A DNA stretch of 64,000 nt from positions 105,566-169,565 of IMG/VR virus record IMGVR_UViG_3300024329_000004. One strand, written 5' to 3'. The position numbers and the translations under genes were made by a program. Each line of letters opens with the position of its first letter. Positions within the stretch are counted from its first letter, which is position 1. The stretch is from a virus. A model generated the notes under the pieces. That model searched no databases and was not told the origin of the DNA. It saw only the letters and a list, made by a program, of their open reading frames with translations. Of the stretch, positions 40,831 to 50,076 are shown piece by piece.

Positions 40831-42603
40831 TTATAGTTTTATACCCATAACTTGAACTTTGTCCTTAGCATCAACGTCATAAGCTAATAAGCCTGTGAAA
40901 TCGATATCAGTTCCACCTGTACATCTGAAGTCAACGAATACACCGTTTACATAAACAGTTAAATCATCGTTAGTTCCGAATGCAACTGGCTGAGGTAAAG
41001 TAAATAAGTTAGTTGCAGTAAATACTGCAGTTTGTCTTAGGTACGTACCACCTTCTTCAACAGCTACTTCTAATGAATCGATAGATGCGTTTATAACATT
41101 TACCTCTCCGTTAGTTGTTGCTATCTCAGCAGCTAATTCAGCAGATAAAGCAGATTCAACAGAACCAGCTCTTGTGATTTCAGCAGCTAAGTCACCTTCA
41201 ACACCTAATACTCTAGTGTCGATTGAAGTGATGTCACCAGCTAATTCACCGTCAACAACCTCTAAAGAATTAACTGAAGCAGTTAATAATAAGTTGTCAG
41301 CGTCGTTAGCGTCGATCTGTGCTTTTAACTTAGCGTCTTCACCAGCTCTATCTTCTTTTTCTTGCTCGATAGCAATCGCTAGATTGTTATCAACAGCTTC
41401 TAAAGAATCGATAGATCTGTCTTGTGCGATTTGCTCAGCGTTAGTTGAAGCGATTTCAGCAGCTAAAGCAACTTCTAAAGAATCAACAGATGCGTCAGTT
41501 CTTACTACGAATGCAGCAAAAGCATCATCATTTTCAGTATCAACAGAGTTGATTAAAGAAACGATTTCAGCGAATGAATCTTTGTCAGCAGTTGAAGCTT
41601 CTAAGATTGCATCGATTCTACCTTTTTCTGTAGCGATGTCAGATGCTAATTCACCATCAACAACCTCTAAAGAGTTTACAGATAATGTTAAGTTAGCGTT
41701 GTCTAAATCGTTAGCGTCGATTCTAGAACCTAATGCTAAATCAGCAGCAGCTCTTAATCTTGCTTCCTCTTCGATAGAAGATGATAAACCAGCGTCAGCA
41801 GCTTCTAAAGAATCAATAGATGCGTTTTGAACAGCTTGCTCAGCAGCAGTTTCAGCGATCTCAGCAGATAATTCTGCAGATATCTTACCTTCCATTGCAG
41901 TTGCTCTGTCGATTTCAGCTTGTAAGTCACCTTCAACACCAGATACTCTAGTGTCTAATGAAGTGATGTTACCAGCAAAACCATTGTCAACAACTTCTAA
42001 TGAATCGATAGATGCGTTAACATTGATAAAATCAGCGTTAGTTGCAGCGATCTCTGCGTTTAAAGCAGCTTCAATAGCATTTTCTCTACCAGTTGCTCTT
42101 TCGATTTCAGAAGCTAAGTCACCTTCAACACCTAATACTCTAGTGTCTAATGAAGTGATGTCACCTTCTAAACCAAGAATGTCAGAGTCATTGCTTGTGA
42201 TTTGTCTCTGAAGATCAGCATCAACTAATTCTAATGAATCGATTGACTTATCTGTTCTTAGTACGAATGAAGCGAATGCATTGTCATTTTCAGTATCAAC
42301 TGCGTTGATTAAAGAAACGATTTCAGCGAATGAATCTTTGTCTGCTTCTGCAGAATCTAAGATTGCATCTACTCTTTCTTTTTCTGTTACGATCTCAGCC
42401 GATAAAGCAGTATCAACAGCTTCTAAAGAAGATACTTCACCTGCGATGAAAGTCTCTAAAGAGTTTACTGATGCGTCTACTGTATCAAATCCTTGTTTGA
42501 TGTCCCATACGTTTGCAATTTTTACATTGTCAGACGATACAACATTTGCCCATGTGATTGAACTTAGAAAGTCAGAAATTTGTTTTGAACGAATTTGTGC
42601 CAT
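40831..42603 (-). CDS. Long coiled-coil fibre protein with repeats
   Basis: 590 residues. From about residue 35 to 510 the sequence repeats ASIDSLEVVD, TRVLGVEGDLAAEI and related heptad units, predicting a long trimeric coiled coil. The C-terminal 70 residues form a beta domain (LTVYVNGVFVDFRCTGGTD). Repeats are Ala/Glu/Asp/Ser rich. Probably a tail or whisker fibre. It has its own terminator (40759-40788) and an AT-rich leader. Confidence 0.85.
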   Translation of the reverse strand: MAQIRSKQISDFLSSITWANVVSSDNVKIANVWDIKQGFDTVDASVNSLETFIAGEVSSLEAVDTALSAEIVTEKERVDAILDSAEADKDSFAEIVSLINAVDTENDNAFASFVLRTDKSIDSLELVDADLQRQITSNDSDILGLEGDITSLDTRVLGVEGDLASEIERATGRENAIEAALNAEIAATNADFINVNASIDSLEVVDNGFAGNITSLDTRVSGVEGDLQAEIDRATAMEGKISAELSAEIAETAAEQAVQNASIDSLEAADAGLSSSIEEEARLRAAADLALGSRIDANDLDNANLTLSVNSLEVVDGELASDIATEKGRIDAILEASTADKDSFAEIVSLINSVDTENDDAFAAFVVRTDASVDSLEVALAAEIASTNAEQIAQDRSIDSLEAVDNNLAIAIEQEKEDRAGEDAKLKAQIDANDADNLLLTASVNSLEVVDGELAGDITSIDTRVLGVEGDLAAEITRAGSVESALSAELAAEIATTNGEVNVINASIDSLEVAVEEGGTYLRQTAVFTATNLFTLPQPVAFGTNDDLTVYVNGVFVDFRCTGGTDIDFTGLLAYDVDAKDKVQVMGIKL

Positions 42604-42773
42604 ATTATTTATATAATTATTTTTTGCACACCCTACATTATTGTAGGATTGGATTATATATTAATACGTTTATTCGTGGGGGGTAAAAAAGTATATAATA
42701 TCTTAATAAAATTAATTAAATTTTACGTATTTACGTTTTTACGTTTTTCTTATAATACTAAGATAATATATTA
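42604..42773. promoter_or_regulatory. AT-rich leader with short repeats and hairpin
   Basis: 170 bases without a gene. Holds a CCTACA(4)TGTAGG hairpin (42632-42647), a run of TTTACG units (TTTTACG, ATTTACG, TTTTTACG, about 42721-42745) and GC-rich GGGGGG within AT-rich DNA (42677-42682). Probably the upstream region of the coiled-coil fibre gene and terminator of the 42774 gene. Confidence 0.4.
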
Positions 42774-44000
42774 TTAAGAATAAGATTCGTAGAATAAAGA
42801 GACTCTATCTTCATCAGTGAGCTCATATCCCGCGACTATCGAGTTAAAGATTAATTCATCACCTACTCGGATATCTTGGAATGTTCTAGCAGTAGTTCCT
42901 CCATCTGATGAAAAGTAACCATCTAGGTTTTTAGTTCCGTCTCCTAATGAAATAGAAATACCATTAATTTCAACGTCAATGTATTGGCCATCTTGCGGTG
43001 TAACCGATAATATGATTCCAGTTCTAGATACATTTCCAGATGTATTATTTGGAATTAATTCTTTATCTAGTACTGTGCTAGATTTCTTACCTAGATCAGT
43101 TGAAGATAATGCTGAACCATATACATCTAGTTTAAATGAAACTTCGTCCGTAACTAGCCAATTATTTTTATATACACCAGGTCCTTCAGTCGACATTTCG
43201 TGAGATACTATAACCTGTATTGCATCATCGATGTCGTCAATACATTCTCCAGAAGAACAGTTGATTCTGTACCAGTCTACTACATTAAAAATAGAATATT
43301 GAGCGGTATCGCTTCTGTTTATTAATGTAATCGTACCTTCAATTCCATCTTTATCTATTCTGTTAATTAAAAAGTTTTCTAAAACACTTACTCTAATTCC
43401 ATCGTAGTCACTATTCATAAATGTCATTTTAGTTACTAGACCAGGGGATCCTGAATCTAAAGATAAGCTTCCTTGTCCAATAGGAACTGAACCATCGATA
43501 TGTTGAACTTTATAATATGGATCCATGGACGAAGATACACCTATTCCCGAACTTCTTTGAGTAGATTTATACAGAGAAGGATCGTGTCTGTTTTCATTAA
43601 ATAAAATAGATCCAATTTCCATGTTAGGTAAAGAATAAACCTTAGTAGGTTCTATTCTAGAATTAGTCACTACTATGTTTACGTATATTTTTCCAGCAGG
43701 AAGATTTAATGTTTGTAGTTTTGATAATTCAAATTGAAAAACAGCCTGTGTAGTTGGATCGTCATTTACTAATATAAGATCTCCTGAAACTCCGTATACT
43801 CTAGGCATTGAATATTGTGCGATTAAATCAGACGATTCATCTAATAAATTCATAGTAAATGTAGAATATAGTGATGTATTAAGATTTCCACCTACCCTAT
43901 CTCTATATAGTTTTACTGTGTAGACTTGTGAGTCTCCCTGTATAACATCTATTGTGTTATCAATATATCCAATAATATCTTCTTGCGTAACCTGTGGCAT
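42774..44000 (-). CDS. Fibre or baseplate-attachment protein
   Basis: 408 residues, mostly beta. Early part has TIDVIQGDSQVYTVKLYRD, similar to phage BppU-like N-terminal domains. The C-terminal domain (ISISLGDGTKNLDGYFSSDG ... LIFNSIVAGYEL) is shared with 37855-38631. A GATATATA motif lies at 44027-44034, 27 bases from the ATG. It probably links fibres to the baseplate. Confidence 0.68.
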   Translation of the reverse strand: MPQVTQEDIIGYIDNTIDVIQGDSQVYTVKLYRDRVGGNLNTSLYSTFTMNLLDESSDLIAQYSMPRVYGVSGDLILVNDDPTTQAVFQFELSKLQTLNLPAGKIYVNIVVTNSRIEPTKVYSLPNMEIGSILFNENRHDPSLYKSTQRSSGIGVSSSMDPYYKVQHIDGSVPIGQGSLSLDSGSPGLVTKMTFMNSDYDGIRVSVLENFLINRIDKDGIEGTITLINRSDTAQYSIFNVVDWYRINCSSGECIDDIDDAIQVIVSHEMSTEGPGVYKNNWLVTDEVSFKLDVYGSALSSTDLGKKSSTVLDKELIPNNTSGNVSRTGIILSVTPQDGQYIDVEINGISISLGDGTKNLDGYFSSDGGTTARTFQDIRVGDELIFNSIVAGYELTDEDRVSLFYESYS

Positions 44001-44026
44001 TTTTAAACTATTTTGTTTTTATAAAC

Positions 44027-44034
44027 TATATATC
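44027..44034 (-). promoter_or_regulatory. Late-type promoter motif
   Basis: GATATATA on the minus strand before the 42774-44000 gene. Confidence 0.42.
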
Positions 44035-44038
44035 TTGA

Positions 44039-44725
44039 TTAATTTGCTCTTAAATGATTGTAAAGCTTAAATTTTAATACTGGCAATACCCTTTCATTCA
44101 TATCGAATTCTGAATTAACACTGCATCTAAAAAACCTATAATCAGAACTTTCATCTTGTACCTTTGTAATAAAAAGAGAAATTGCTCTTATATCATACAC
44201 TGTTTCTCCTTCATATTTTAGATTTAAATCTTTCCAGTTTTCTGTCAATAAAGAAGGAACTTTAAAAGAATATATTTGCATGATATCTTCAGGAGTTTTC
44301 ACTAAAGCATATCCTAGTTTTTTAGTTCTTTTAATATCTGGAATTTCTGTAATGTTAATAGCCTTCTCGACTAATCTAAATACTACCCTTACATTTTTAT
44401 GTATATCTTCTAATATATCTATAGCTTTATCACAAAGCTTATACATGTCTTCTATATGTTTATCTCCTTCTGGATATTCATATTCTAAAGACATTGTGTC
44501 AAGGTTGATTCCCTTGAGAACTCTTAAATTAACGTCTATCTCCTCCTTCCTGTGCTTAATTTTATACATTTCAAGTAGATGATCTTCTACTTCATCGAGT
44601 ATGGATATTAAGCCTCCATCTTTGAGAATCTTATTAAAAGTGTTCTCAGCTGCTAAGAGTTTATAGTATTTTAATTCAAAATCATGAGGCTCGATAGTGA
44701 GCCAATTTGGATCTAATACATTCAT
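44039..44725 (-). CDS. Hypothetical protein
   Basis: 228 residues, mostly helical first two thirds with EIDVNLRVLKGINLDTMSLE, then beta strands. No family recognised. It precedes the fibre genes, so a virion or assembly role is possible. Confidence 0.68.
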   Translation of the reverse strand: MNVLDPNWLTIEPHDFELKYYKLLAAENTFNKILKDGGLISILDEVEDHLLEMYKIKHRKEEIDVNLRVLKGINLDTMSLEYEYPEGDKHIEDMYKLCDKAIDILEDIHKNVRVVFRLVEKAINITEIPDIKRTKKLGYALVKTPEDIMQIYSFKVPSLLTENWKDLNLKYEGETVYDIRAISLFITKVQDESSDYRFFRCSVNSEFDMNERVLPVLKFKLYNHLRAN

Positions 44726-44757
44726 GGAATATTTATCTAAAATTCCACGCGTGTATT

Positions 44758-45069
44758 TTATTTTTTAGAAGATGTCTTCTTTTTAGAAGCTTTTTTAGGT
44801 GGAGTTTGTTCGGTTGGAATAACTGCTAATCCCCATTGTAGAATAAACCACTGTGCTTCTTTCTCAGCTTGTTTGATGTCTAATCCTAATGTGTTAACAA
44901 CAGTTTCTGTAATATGCTTTATAAACTTTTGCTCTTTTTCTTGAGTAGTTTTATATTCCATATACCATTGTGGATTGTCCTTAACATCATCATAGGTTAC
45001 CCCATGATCTTTTAATTGATGATTGATTAGCTCAATAAATAATTCTCTTTCAATGTCTCTGTTTCTCAT
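44758..45069 (-). CDS. Hypothetical protein with Lys-rich tail
   Basis: 103 residues. Helical body with a KTTQEKEQKFIKHITETVVN stretch, then AEKEAQWFILQWGL, a pattern seen in small T4-like phage proteins. The tail PPKKASKKKTSSKK is strongly basic. Overlaps the next gene by 4 bases. Confidence 0.66.
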   Translation of the reverse strand: MRNRDIERELFIELINHQLKDHGVTYDDVKDNPQWYMEYKTTQEKEQKFIKHITETVVNTLGLDIKQAEKEAQWFILQWGLAVIPTEQTPPKKASKKKTSSKK

Positions 45070-45263
45070 AATGATAGTATTGTAATTAGTGCATCCATAT
45101 CCTGTAACCTAATCCATTCGTCATAGGTTAAAGAGATCATGGTGAAGTCTTTTGCCGGTGTATTTAAAAATTCAAACTCTTTCGTCGTCTCCGAAAAAGG
45201 ATCACTTAATATCTTATTAAGAGAGTCTAAATCTTGCGTTTTTACGTAAATATGAATTTTCAT
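45066..45263 (-). CDS. Small hypothetical protein
   Basis: 65 residues, starts MKIHIYVKTQDLDSLNKIL; compact alpha/beta. Not recognised. Lies directly after clpP. Confidence 0.6.
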   Translation of the reverse strand: MKIHIYVKTQDLDSLNKILSDPFSETTKEFEFLNTPAKDFTMISLTYDEWIRLQDMDALITILSL

Positions 45264-45275
45264 ATAATTTATATA

Positions 45276-45944
45276 TTAAGATTTCCCGATGATTTCGTCA
45301 ATAATACCATAAGCTTTAGCTTCTTTTGCATTTAACCAAAAGTCTCTAGTCGCATCTTTCATTACTTCGTCAGCTGGTTTTCCACAATATTCTCCTAAAA
45401 GATTAAATAATTCTTTATTTACTTTTTGCCATTCTTTCCAATCTATTTCAGCATCTTGAATATTACCATTAAATCCACCAGAGGATTGGTGTAACATTGT
45501 AGTAGAATGTCTAAGTGAAGATCTTTTTCCCTTAGTTCCTGCTCCTAATAAAACAGAACCCATTGATGCAGCCATACCAGTATTTACTGTTTTAATATCT
45601 GACTTAATGTAATCCATAACATCAACCATTGAAAGTCCACTTTTAACACTTCCACCTGGAGAATCAATATGCATCGTAATATCTGTTCCTCCAACTGAGT
45701 CTAAAAACATCAACTGTGCTTGAACAATCGTAGACATATTATCATTAACAGGTCCTGCAACCCATAATAACCTATCCATCATTAATCTAGAAAAGATATC
45801 CATCTGAGTAGCTCTTAACTCTCTTTCTTCTAAGATATATGGAGTTAACGAGTTTTCAATCTGCTTCTCATAGTAATTTAATTTAGATGATGAAACATTA
45901 TGATCACTCATCGCATACTTTTCAAATTCTTTTCCGTAATTCAT
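45276..45944 (-). CDS. clpP: ClpP-like serine protease
   Basis: 222 residues. GMAASMGSVLLGAGTKG supplies the catalytic Ser, TTMLHQSSGG the His, and the HIDSPGGSV segment the oxyanion turn, all in the ClpP order. N-terminal residues 1-35 are extended. ClpP needs an AAA+ partner; a ClpC-type ATPase lies 2 kb upstream in the same strand (48025-50028). In a phage it could process heads or degrade host factors. Confidence 0.9.
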   Translation of the reverse strand: MNYGKEFEKYAMSDHNVSSSKLNYYEKQIENSLTPYILEERELRATQMDIFSRLMMDRLLWVAGPVNDNMSTIVQAQLMFLDSVGGTDITMHIDSPGGSVKSGLSMVDVMDYIKSDIKTVNTGMAASMGSVLLGAGTKGKRSSLRHSTTMLHQSSGGFNGNIQDAEIDWKEWQKVNKELFNLLGEYCGKPADEVMKDATRDFWLNAKEAKAYGIIDEIIGKS

Positions 45945-45972
45945 ATAATTCTTTGTGTGTATTATTTTAATA

Positions 45973-46812
45973 TTATATTAAGTTATCCTTAAATGTTTCA
46001 ACATAAGAATAAGTATTATCAGATTCGGTATCATCTCCTTGTGTTATTAGATTATGATTAGTCATATACACTTGCATGTTTTTGAATTGATAATTAATCC
46101 ATACGTCAACTGGGCCGACAATAGGCAAACCTTCTAATAATTTCTTAGCTCCTTCGTATGTTAATACATAACCAGATAACCACCATACTCCATTATATAA
46201 CCGTGATAGATTTTGGGAATGAGGATCCCATGTAAATCCAAATTGATTTGGCAAACTAGAAAGATACAATAAATCCCAATCATTAGGAAGTTCTTTTTCA
46301 AATATGCTTTCTATTTTATCTTGAAATTTATGACAAAATTCAAAGTCATCTTCCATTATGAGGGTGACTGGTGTTTTATTCTCTACAATTTCTTTCCAAA
46401 TTCTATAGTGTGAAAATGCGATTCCAGTTTCAGCAGAAGAACATAATATCTTATTATTTCTTTTTAATTTATTTTTCATTCCGGGAGAAGGATCTATTTC
46501 CCAGTGAAATGAAAATGGATATTTGTTAATGTGTATTTTTTTAGAAAACCACTTTATTCTTTTTCCTTCTATTGCGTCAAAGAATCTTAAATGATCTAGT
46601 AATGTTTTACGTCCCTTTAGTTTTTGGGAAGATGCTCTCTTCTCTGCTATTTTTAATCTATCTTTCCTGTATGCTAGATGAATAACTACGGTGTCGTCAA
46701 TATACTTAGTCCATTCAATTCTTTTCTGTCTCTCGAATACTCGTAAGAGTCGAGAGAACCATTTTGATGTGGTTCTAGCGACTCTATTAAATCCTTCAAG
46801 CCCGTACTTCAT
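45973..46812 (-). CDS. Glycosyltransferase family 25 (LPS/collagen-galactosyltransferase type)
   Basis: 279 residues. VVIHLAYRKDRLKIAEK, AETGIAFSHYRIWKEI, TLIMEDDFEFC (EDD metal motif, about residue 143) and SGYVLTYEGAKKLLEGLPIV match GT25. This family includes bacterial LPS galactosyltransferases and the animal procollagen galactosyltransferase that acts on hydroxylysine. Given the PLOD homologue and collagen fibre, collagen glycosylation is a plausible role; LPS modification is the alternative. N-terminal 35 residues are basic. Confidence 0.85.
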   Translation of the reverse strand: MKYGLEGFNRVARTTSKWFSRLLRVFERQKRIEWTKYIDDTVVIHLAYRKDRLKIAEKRASSQKLKGRKTLLDHLRFFDAIEGKRIKWFSKKIHINKYPFSFHWEIDPSPGMKNKLKRNNKILCSSAETGIAFSHYRIWKEIVENKTPVTLIMEDDFEFCHKFQDKIESIFEKELPNDWDLLYLSSLPNQFGFTWDPHSQNLSRLYNGVWWLSGYVLTYEGAKKLLEGLPIVGPVDVWINYQFKNMQVYMTNHNLITQGDDTESDNTYSYVETFKDNLI

Positions 46813-46820
46813 TATTGAAT

Positions 46821-47123
46821 TTATATTCTATTTAGCAAGTCTGTGATGTGTTTACATTTTTCGTAATTTTCTCTTTCTTTAAAAAATTCTAGAGATTTTT
46901 GCAAAGACTTATTATATCTATCTTCATCCAAGAGGGATTCATACTCATTTCCTTGTTCATCTATCAATTTACATAGTATATTTCCTTTCATTGATATTCC
47001 ATCAATAGTATCTTCTATGTGTTGTACGATATTTAAATGAAAACCGACAATGTCATCTATGCCATCTTCCAAGGAACCCAGTTCCATCGTCCTAGTGTTA
47101 ATCCTGAATTTCGGGTATTCCAT
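46821..47123 (-). CDS. Small UVR-like protein, paralogue 4
   Basis: 100 residues ending SLEFFKERENYEKCKHITDL, the fourth copy of the UVR-like hairpin. The start at 47123 overlaps the upstream gene by 26 bases; a Met at 47087 would avoid this. The gene is 0.9 kb from the ClpC-type ATPase, a possible partner. Confidence 0.65.
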   Translation of the reverse strand: MEYPKFRINTRTMELGSLEDGIDDIVGFHLNIVQHIEDTIDGISMKGNILCKLIDEQGNEYESLLDEDRYNKSLQKSLEFFKERENYEKCKHITDLLNRI

Positions 47124-47997
47124 CCTTTCCTATGAGTTCTTCTTCATTAATAATACCTGCGAATGATTCTAGAATTTGTCTGAATTCTTTCTGTGTAGGT
47201 TTTTCAGTTTCTATAGTCTCGTTTACTTTTTCTATAAAGGATAATCCATGATCTGTTAATAGCATCTTACCCGCTTCAATGGTAAAGAATGGTTGATCTA
47301 TTATCATTGCGTATTGTGTAGAATCTTCTATAATTTCTTGTTGAATTTTAGCTGCTAATTCGAAGTGTCTTTCGTAGAAATGAGAGTTATCTGCACAATG
47401 GTAATATACTCCTAGGTCTAGTTCAGGGTATGTGTCTTTTAACCATAGATGAACATGTTGGTGAACGAATGCAAAGAAAGGTGCGTCAAACGTTAATCCA
47501 TAGAACACATCATTAGATCTCATTTGAACTTTCATATTCAATTGATTATTTCTAATAAAGAAATTTAAGTACATAGTACATACAAAATCTTTATTACCTT
47601 CAAACTGAAATTTGGGTTGATTAAGAAATGCTATCGCCTGTCTCGTGTTTTGATCCGCTTTTAATGAATCTACAACCCATTCTAATTGTTCATTAAATAA
47701 TAGTGAACCGTAGTTTGAGTTAATTTCATTTGAATTAGGATTAGTTAATGTAGACCAGAATCCTGAAAATTGACCTATATAATCTACATCGTTATCTTTT
47801 CGTAGATACCATGTTAATTCACCTGCAAAGTATTTCCAGTTGAATTTTCTATTTTCAAAATTAGCAATAGGCATGTAAGGATCTATAGGTAAAGTTGTAA
47901 GGGCTAATTCCTTTACTTTCATATCACGTGGTTGTGATACACTTCCTATATCGTCTATGTTTGTAATTGTTTTTGAGAATTGACTTGAAAAATTCAT
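47098..47997 (-). CDS. Thymidylate synthase / dCMP-hydroxymethylase family enzyme
   Basis: 299 residues. Arg-Gln (TRQAIAFLNQP), the catalytic Cys (KDFVCTMYLNF) and VQMRSNDVFYGLTFDAPFF belong to the TS fold, and YYHCADNSHFYERH closes it. In TS the position after GLPF is Asn, which selects dUMP; here it is Asp, as in T4 dCMP hydroxymethylase, which makes hydroxymethyl-dCMP. So this enzyme may act on dCMP rather than dUMP. The call of the family is secure; the substrate is inferred from one residue. Confidence 0.8.
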   Translation of the reverse strand: MNFSSQFSKTITNIDDIGSVSQPRDMKVKELALTTLPIDPYMPIANFENRKFNWKYFAGELTWYLRKDNDVDYIGQFSGFWSTLTNPNSNEINSNYGSLLFNEQLEWVVDSLKADQNTRQAIAFLNQPKFQFEGNKDFVCTMYLNFFIRNNQLNMKVQMRSNDVFYGLTFDAPFFAFVHQHVHLWLKDTYPELDLGVYYHCADNSHFYERHFELAAKIQQEIIEDSTQYAMIIDQPFFTIEAGKMLLTDHGLSFIEKVNETIETEKPTQKEFRQILESFAGIINEEELIGKDGIPEIQD

Positions 47998-48024
47998 TTA
48001 ATAAGTTATTAGTTTATTATTATA

Positions 48025-50028
48025 CTACTTTTTAATAGAAAGTTTATCTTCTTTCTTCGTATGATTGATTGTGTACACCTCGTCTCCTCTAACTATTTCT
48101 CCTTTAATAATAGCATCCGCTAAAAGATCTTCAATGTAAGTTTGAACCGCTCTCTTCAAGGGTCTTGCACCATAATCAGGATCATATCCTTTTTCTGCTA
48201 AGAATTCCTTTGCTTGCTTAGTAACTTTAATATTATATTTCTGATCAAACATTCTAATTACCAGGTGTCTAACTTCAATATCAACAATTTGAAGAATATC
48301 TTCATGCTTTAATTGGTCGAATAATACTACATCATCTAATCTATTTAAAAATTCCGGTGCAAACTTATTTTTAAGTTCCTTTGCGATGATAGCTTCAGTG
48401 TGTGCTTTTCTTCCAGCGATTGAAGATTTCTTAGTTTCAAATCCAATACCCGTTCCGAACTCACTTACTTTTTTAGCACCGACATTAGATGTCATAATGA
48501 TAATCGTATTCGTAAAGTCAACTGTTCTTCCTAATGAATCTGTTAATCTTCCTTCGTCTAATACTTGTAGTAAAGTATTGAATACATCAGGGTGTGCTTT
48601 TTCAATTTCATCGAAAAGTACAACCGAATAAGGTCTTCTTCTAACCTGTTCTGTTAATTGACCGCCATCTTCATGACCAACATATCCAGGAGGAGAACCA
48701 ATTAATCTTGATACTGCAAACTTTTCCATGTATTCGCTCATATCAATTCTAATTAAATGATCTTCTGATCCAAAGTAATAATTAGTAATCGCCTTTACTG
48801 TTTCTGTTTTACCAACACCAGTTGGTCCTAAGAACATAAAAGAACCTATAGGTTTTTTAGCAGATGATACACCAGTTCTTGATCTTTTAATTACCTTAGA
48901 GAGTGCGTCTACTGCTTGATCTTGTCCAATAATCATTTTCTTAAGCTCTGTTTCCATTGCTAGGATTATTTTACTTTCATCACCTGTCATTCTTGTTACA
49001 GGAATTCCTGTTGCTTGTGAAATAGTTTCAGCAATATCTTCGGCTGTTACTTTTTTCTTTTTATCTCTTAGTGACTTTTCCCATGCAGATATTTTCTTTT
49101 CAATTAAATTCTTAGATTGAATTTCTTTATCTCTAAAGTGAGCAGCTTTTTCATAGTCTTGTTCTTCAACTGCCTTTAATTTGTCAAGTGTTAAAGCTTC
49201 TACCTCAGTCTCCGCTCTTTTAATATGCACAGGTACTTTGATTTCGCTTAAGTGAACTTTTGCACCTGATTCATCCATTAAATCAATAGCCTTATCAGGA
49301 AGTTCTCTACTTGTAATATACCTTGTAGAAAGAGAGACACATGCTTCTAGTGCATCATCAGTATATTCAACTGCATGATAATCTTCATAGTTTCCTTTAA
49401 TTCTTTGTAAGATTTCGATAGTATCTTCCTCGCTAGGTGGATCTATAAATACTTCTTGGAATCTTCTAGTAAGTGCACCATCATCTTCAATATTTTCTCT
49501 ATATTCATCTAAAGTAGTTGCACCAATACATTGTACTTGTCCTCTCGCTAATGCAGGTTTTAATATATTTGAAGCGTCTAAAGATCCACTAACACCACCT
49601 GCTCCAACGATTGTATGTAATTCATCGATAAAAACAATGATGTCTTTGTTATTCTTTAATTCCTCAACGATAAGTTTCATTCTTTCTTCAAACTCACCTC
49701 TATATTTTGTACCTGCTACGATATTAGAAATATTGATAGAAACTATTCTTTTCTTTAAAAGAGTTCTTGCTACTTTCTTATCTACGATTCTTTGTGCAAT
49801 CGCCTCTACTAACGCAGTCTTACCTACACCAGGATCTCCTAAAATAATAGGATTATTCTTCTTTCTTCTCGATAGGATTTGGCAAATTCTATACACTTCT
49901 TTTTCCCTTCCGATAATAGGATCTAGATTTCCTTTTGCAGCTTCAGCTGTTAGGTCTTCTCCATACTCATCAACGTAAGGTGTTTTTCTTTTACCGCCTT
50001 TTCCTGGATTTTCAAATTGTTCTGCCAT
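48025..50028 (-). CDS. clpC: ClpC-type AAA+ unfoldase lacking the N domain
   Basis: 667 residues. It starts directly at the first ATPase domain: Walker A GDPGVGKTALV (about 64-74), Walker B VFIDELHTI. A UVR-like linker (KAVEEQDYEKAAHFRDKE, about 292-309) follows, then the second ATPase with GPTGVGKTETV, LFDEIEKAHPDV and a C-terminal D2-small domain. The usual 140-residue Clp N domain is missing, so substrates would be chosen by other adaptors. Two full ATPase modules and the UVR segment mark it as ClpC/ClpA-like. A phage ClpP is 2.1 kb downstream. Confidence 0.92.
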   Translation of the reverse strand: MAEQFENPGKGGKRKTPYVDEYGEDLTAEAAKGNLDPIIGREKEVYRICQILSRRKKNNPIILGDPGVGKTALVEAIAQRIVDKKVARTLLKKRIVSINISNIVAGTKYRGEFEERMKLIVEELKNNKDIIVFIDELHTIVGAGGVSGSLDASNILKPALARGQVQCIGATTLDEYRENIEDDGALTRRFQEVFIDPPSEEDTIEILQRIKGNYEDYHAVEYTDDALEACVSLSTRYITSRELPDKAIDLMDESGAKVHLSEIKVPVHIKRAETEVEALTLDKLKAVEEQDYEKAAHFRDKEIQSKNLIEKKISAWEKSLRDKKKKVTAEDIAETISQATGIPVTRMTGDESKIILAMETELKKMIIGQDQAVDALSKVIKRSRTGVSSAKKPIGSFMFLGPTGVGKTETVKAITNYYFGSEDHLIRIDMSEYMEKFAVSRLIGSPPGYVGHEDGGQLTEQVRRRPYSVVLFDEIEKAHPDVFNTLLQVLDEGRLTDSLGRTVDFTNTIIIMTSNVGAKKVSEFGTGIGFETKKSSIAGRKAHTEAIIAKELKNKFAPEFLNRLDDVVLFDQLKHEDILQIVDIEVRHLVIRMFDQKYNIKVTKQAKEFLAEKGYDPDYGARPLKRAVQTYIEDLLADAIIKGEIVRGDEVYTINHTKKEDKLSIKK

Positions 50029-50076
50029 TGTAGAATTTAATTGTTATACTTATTTTACTCCGTTTTTAGGAATTGT

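Noticed and set aside
41174-42616. Plus-strand ORFs opposite the coiled-coil fibre
   Set aside because: Antisense shadows of the Ala/Glu/Ser repeats.
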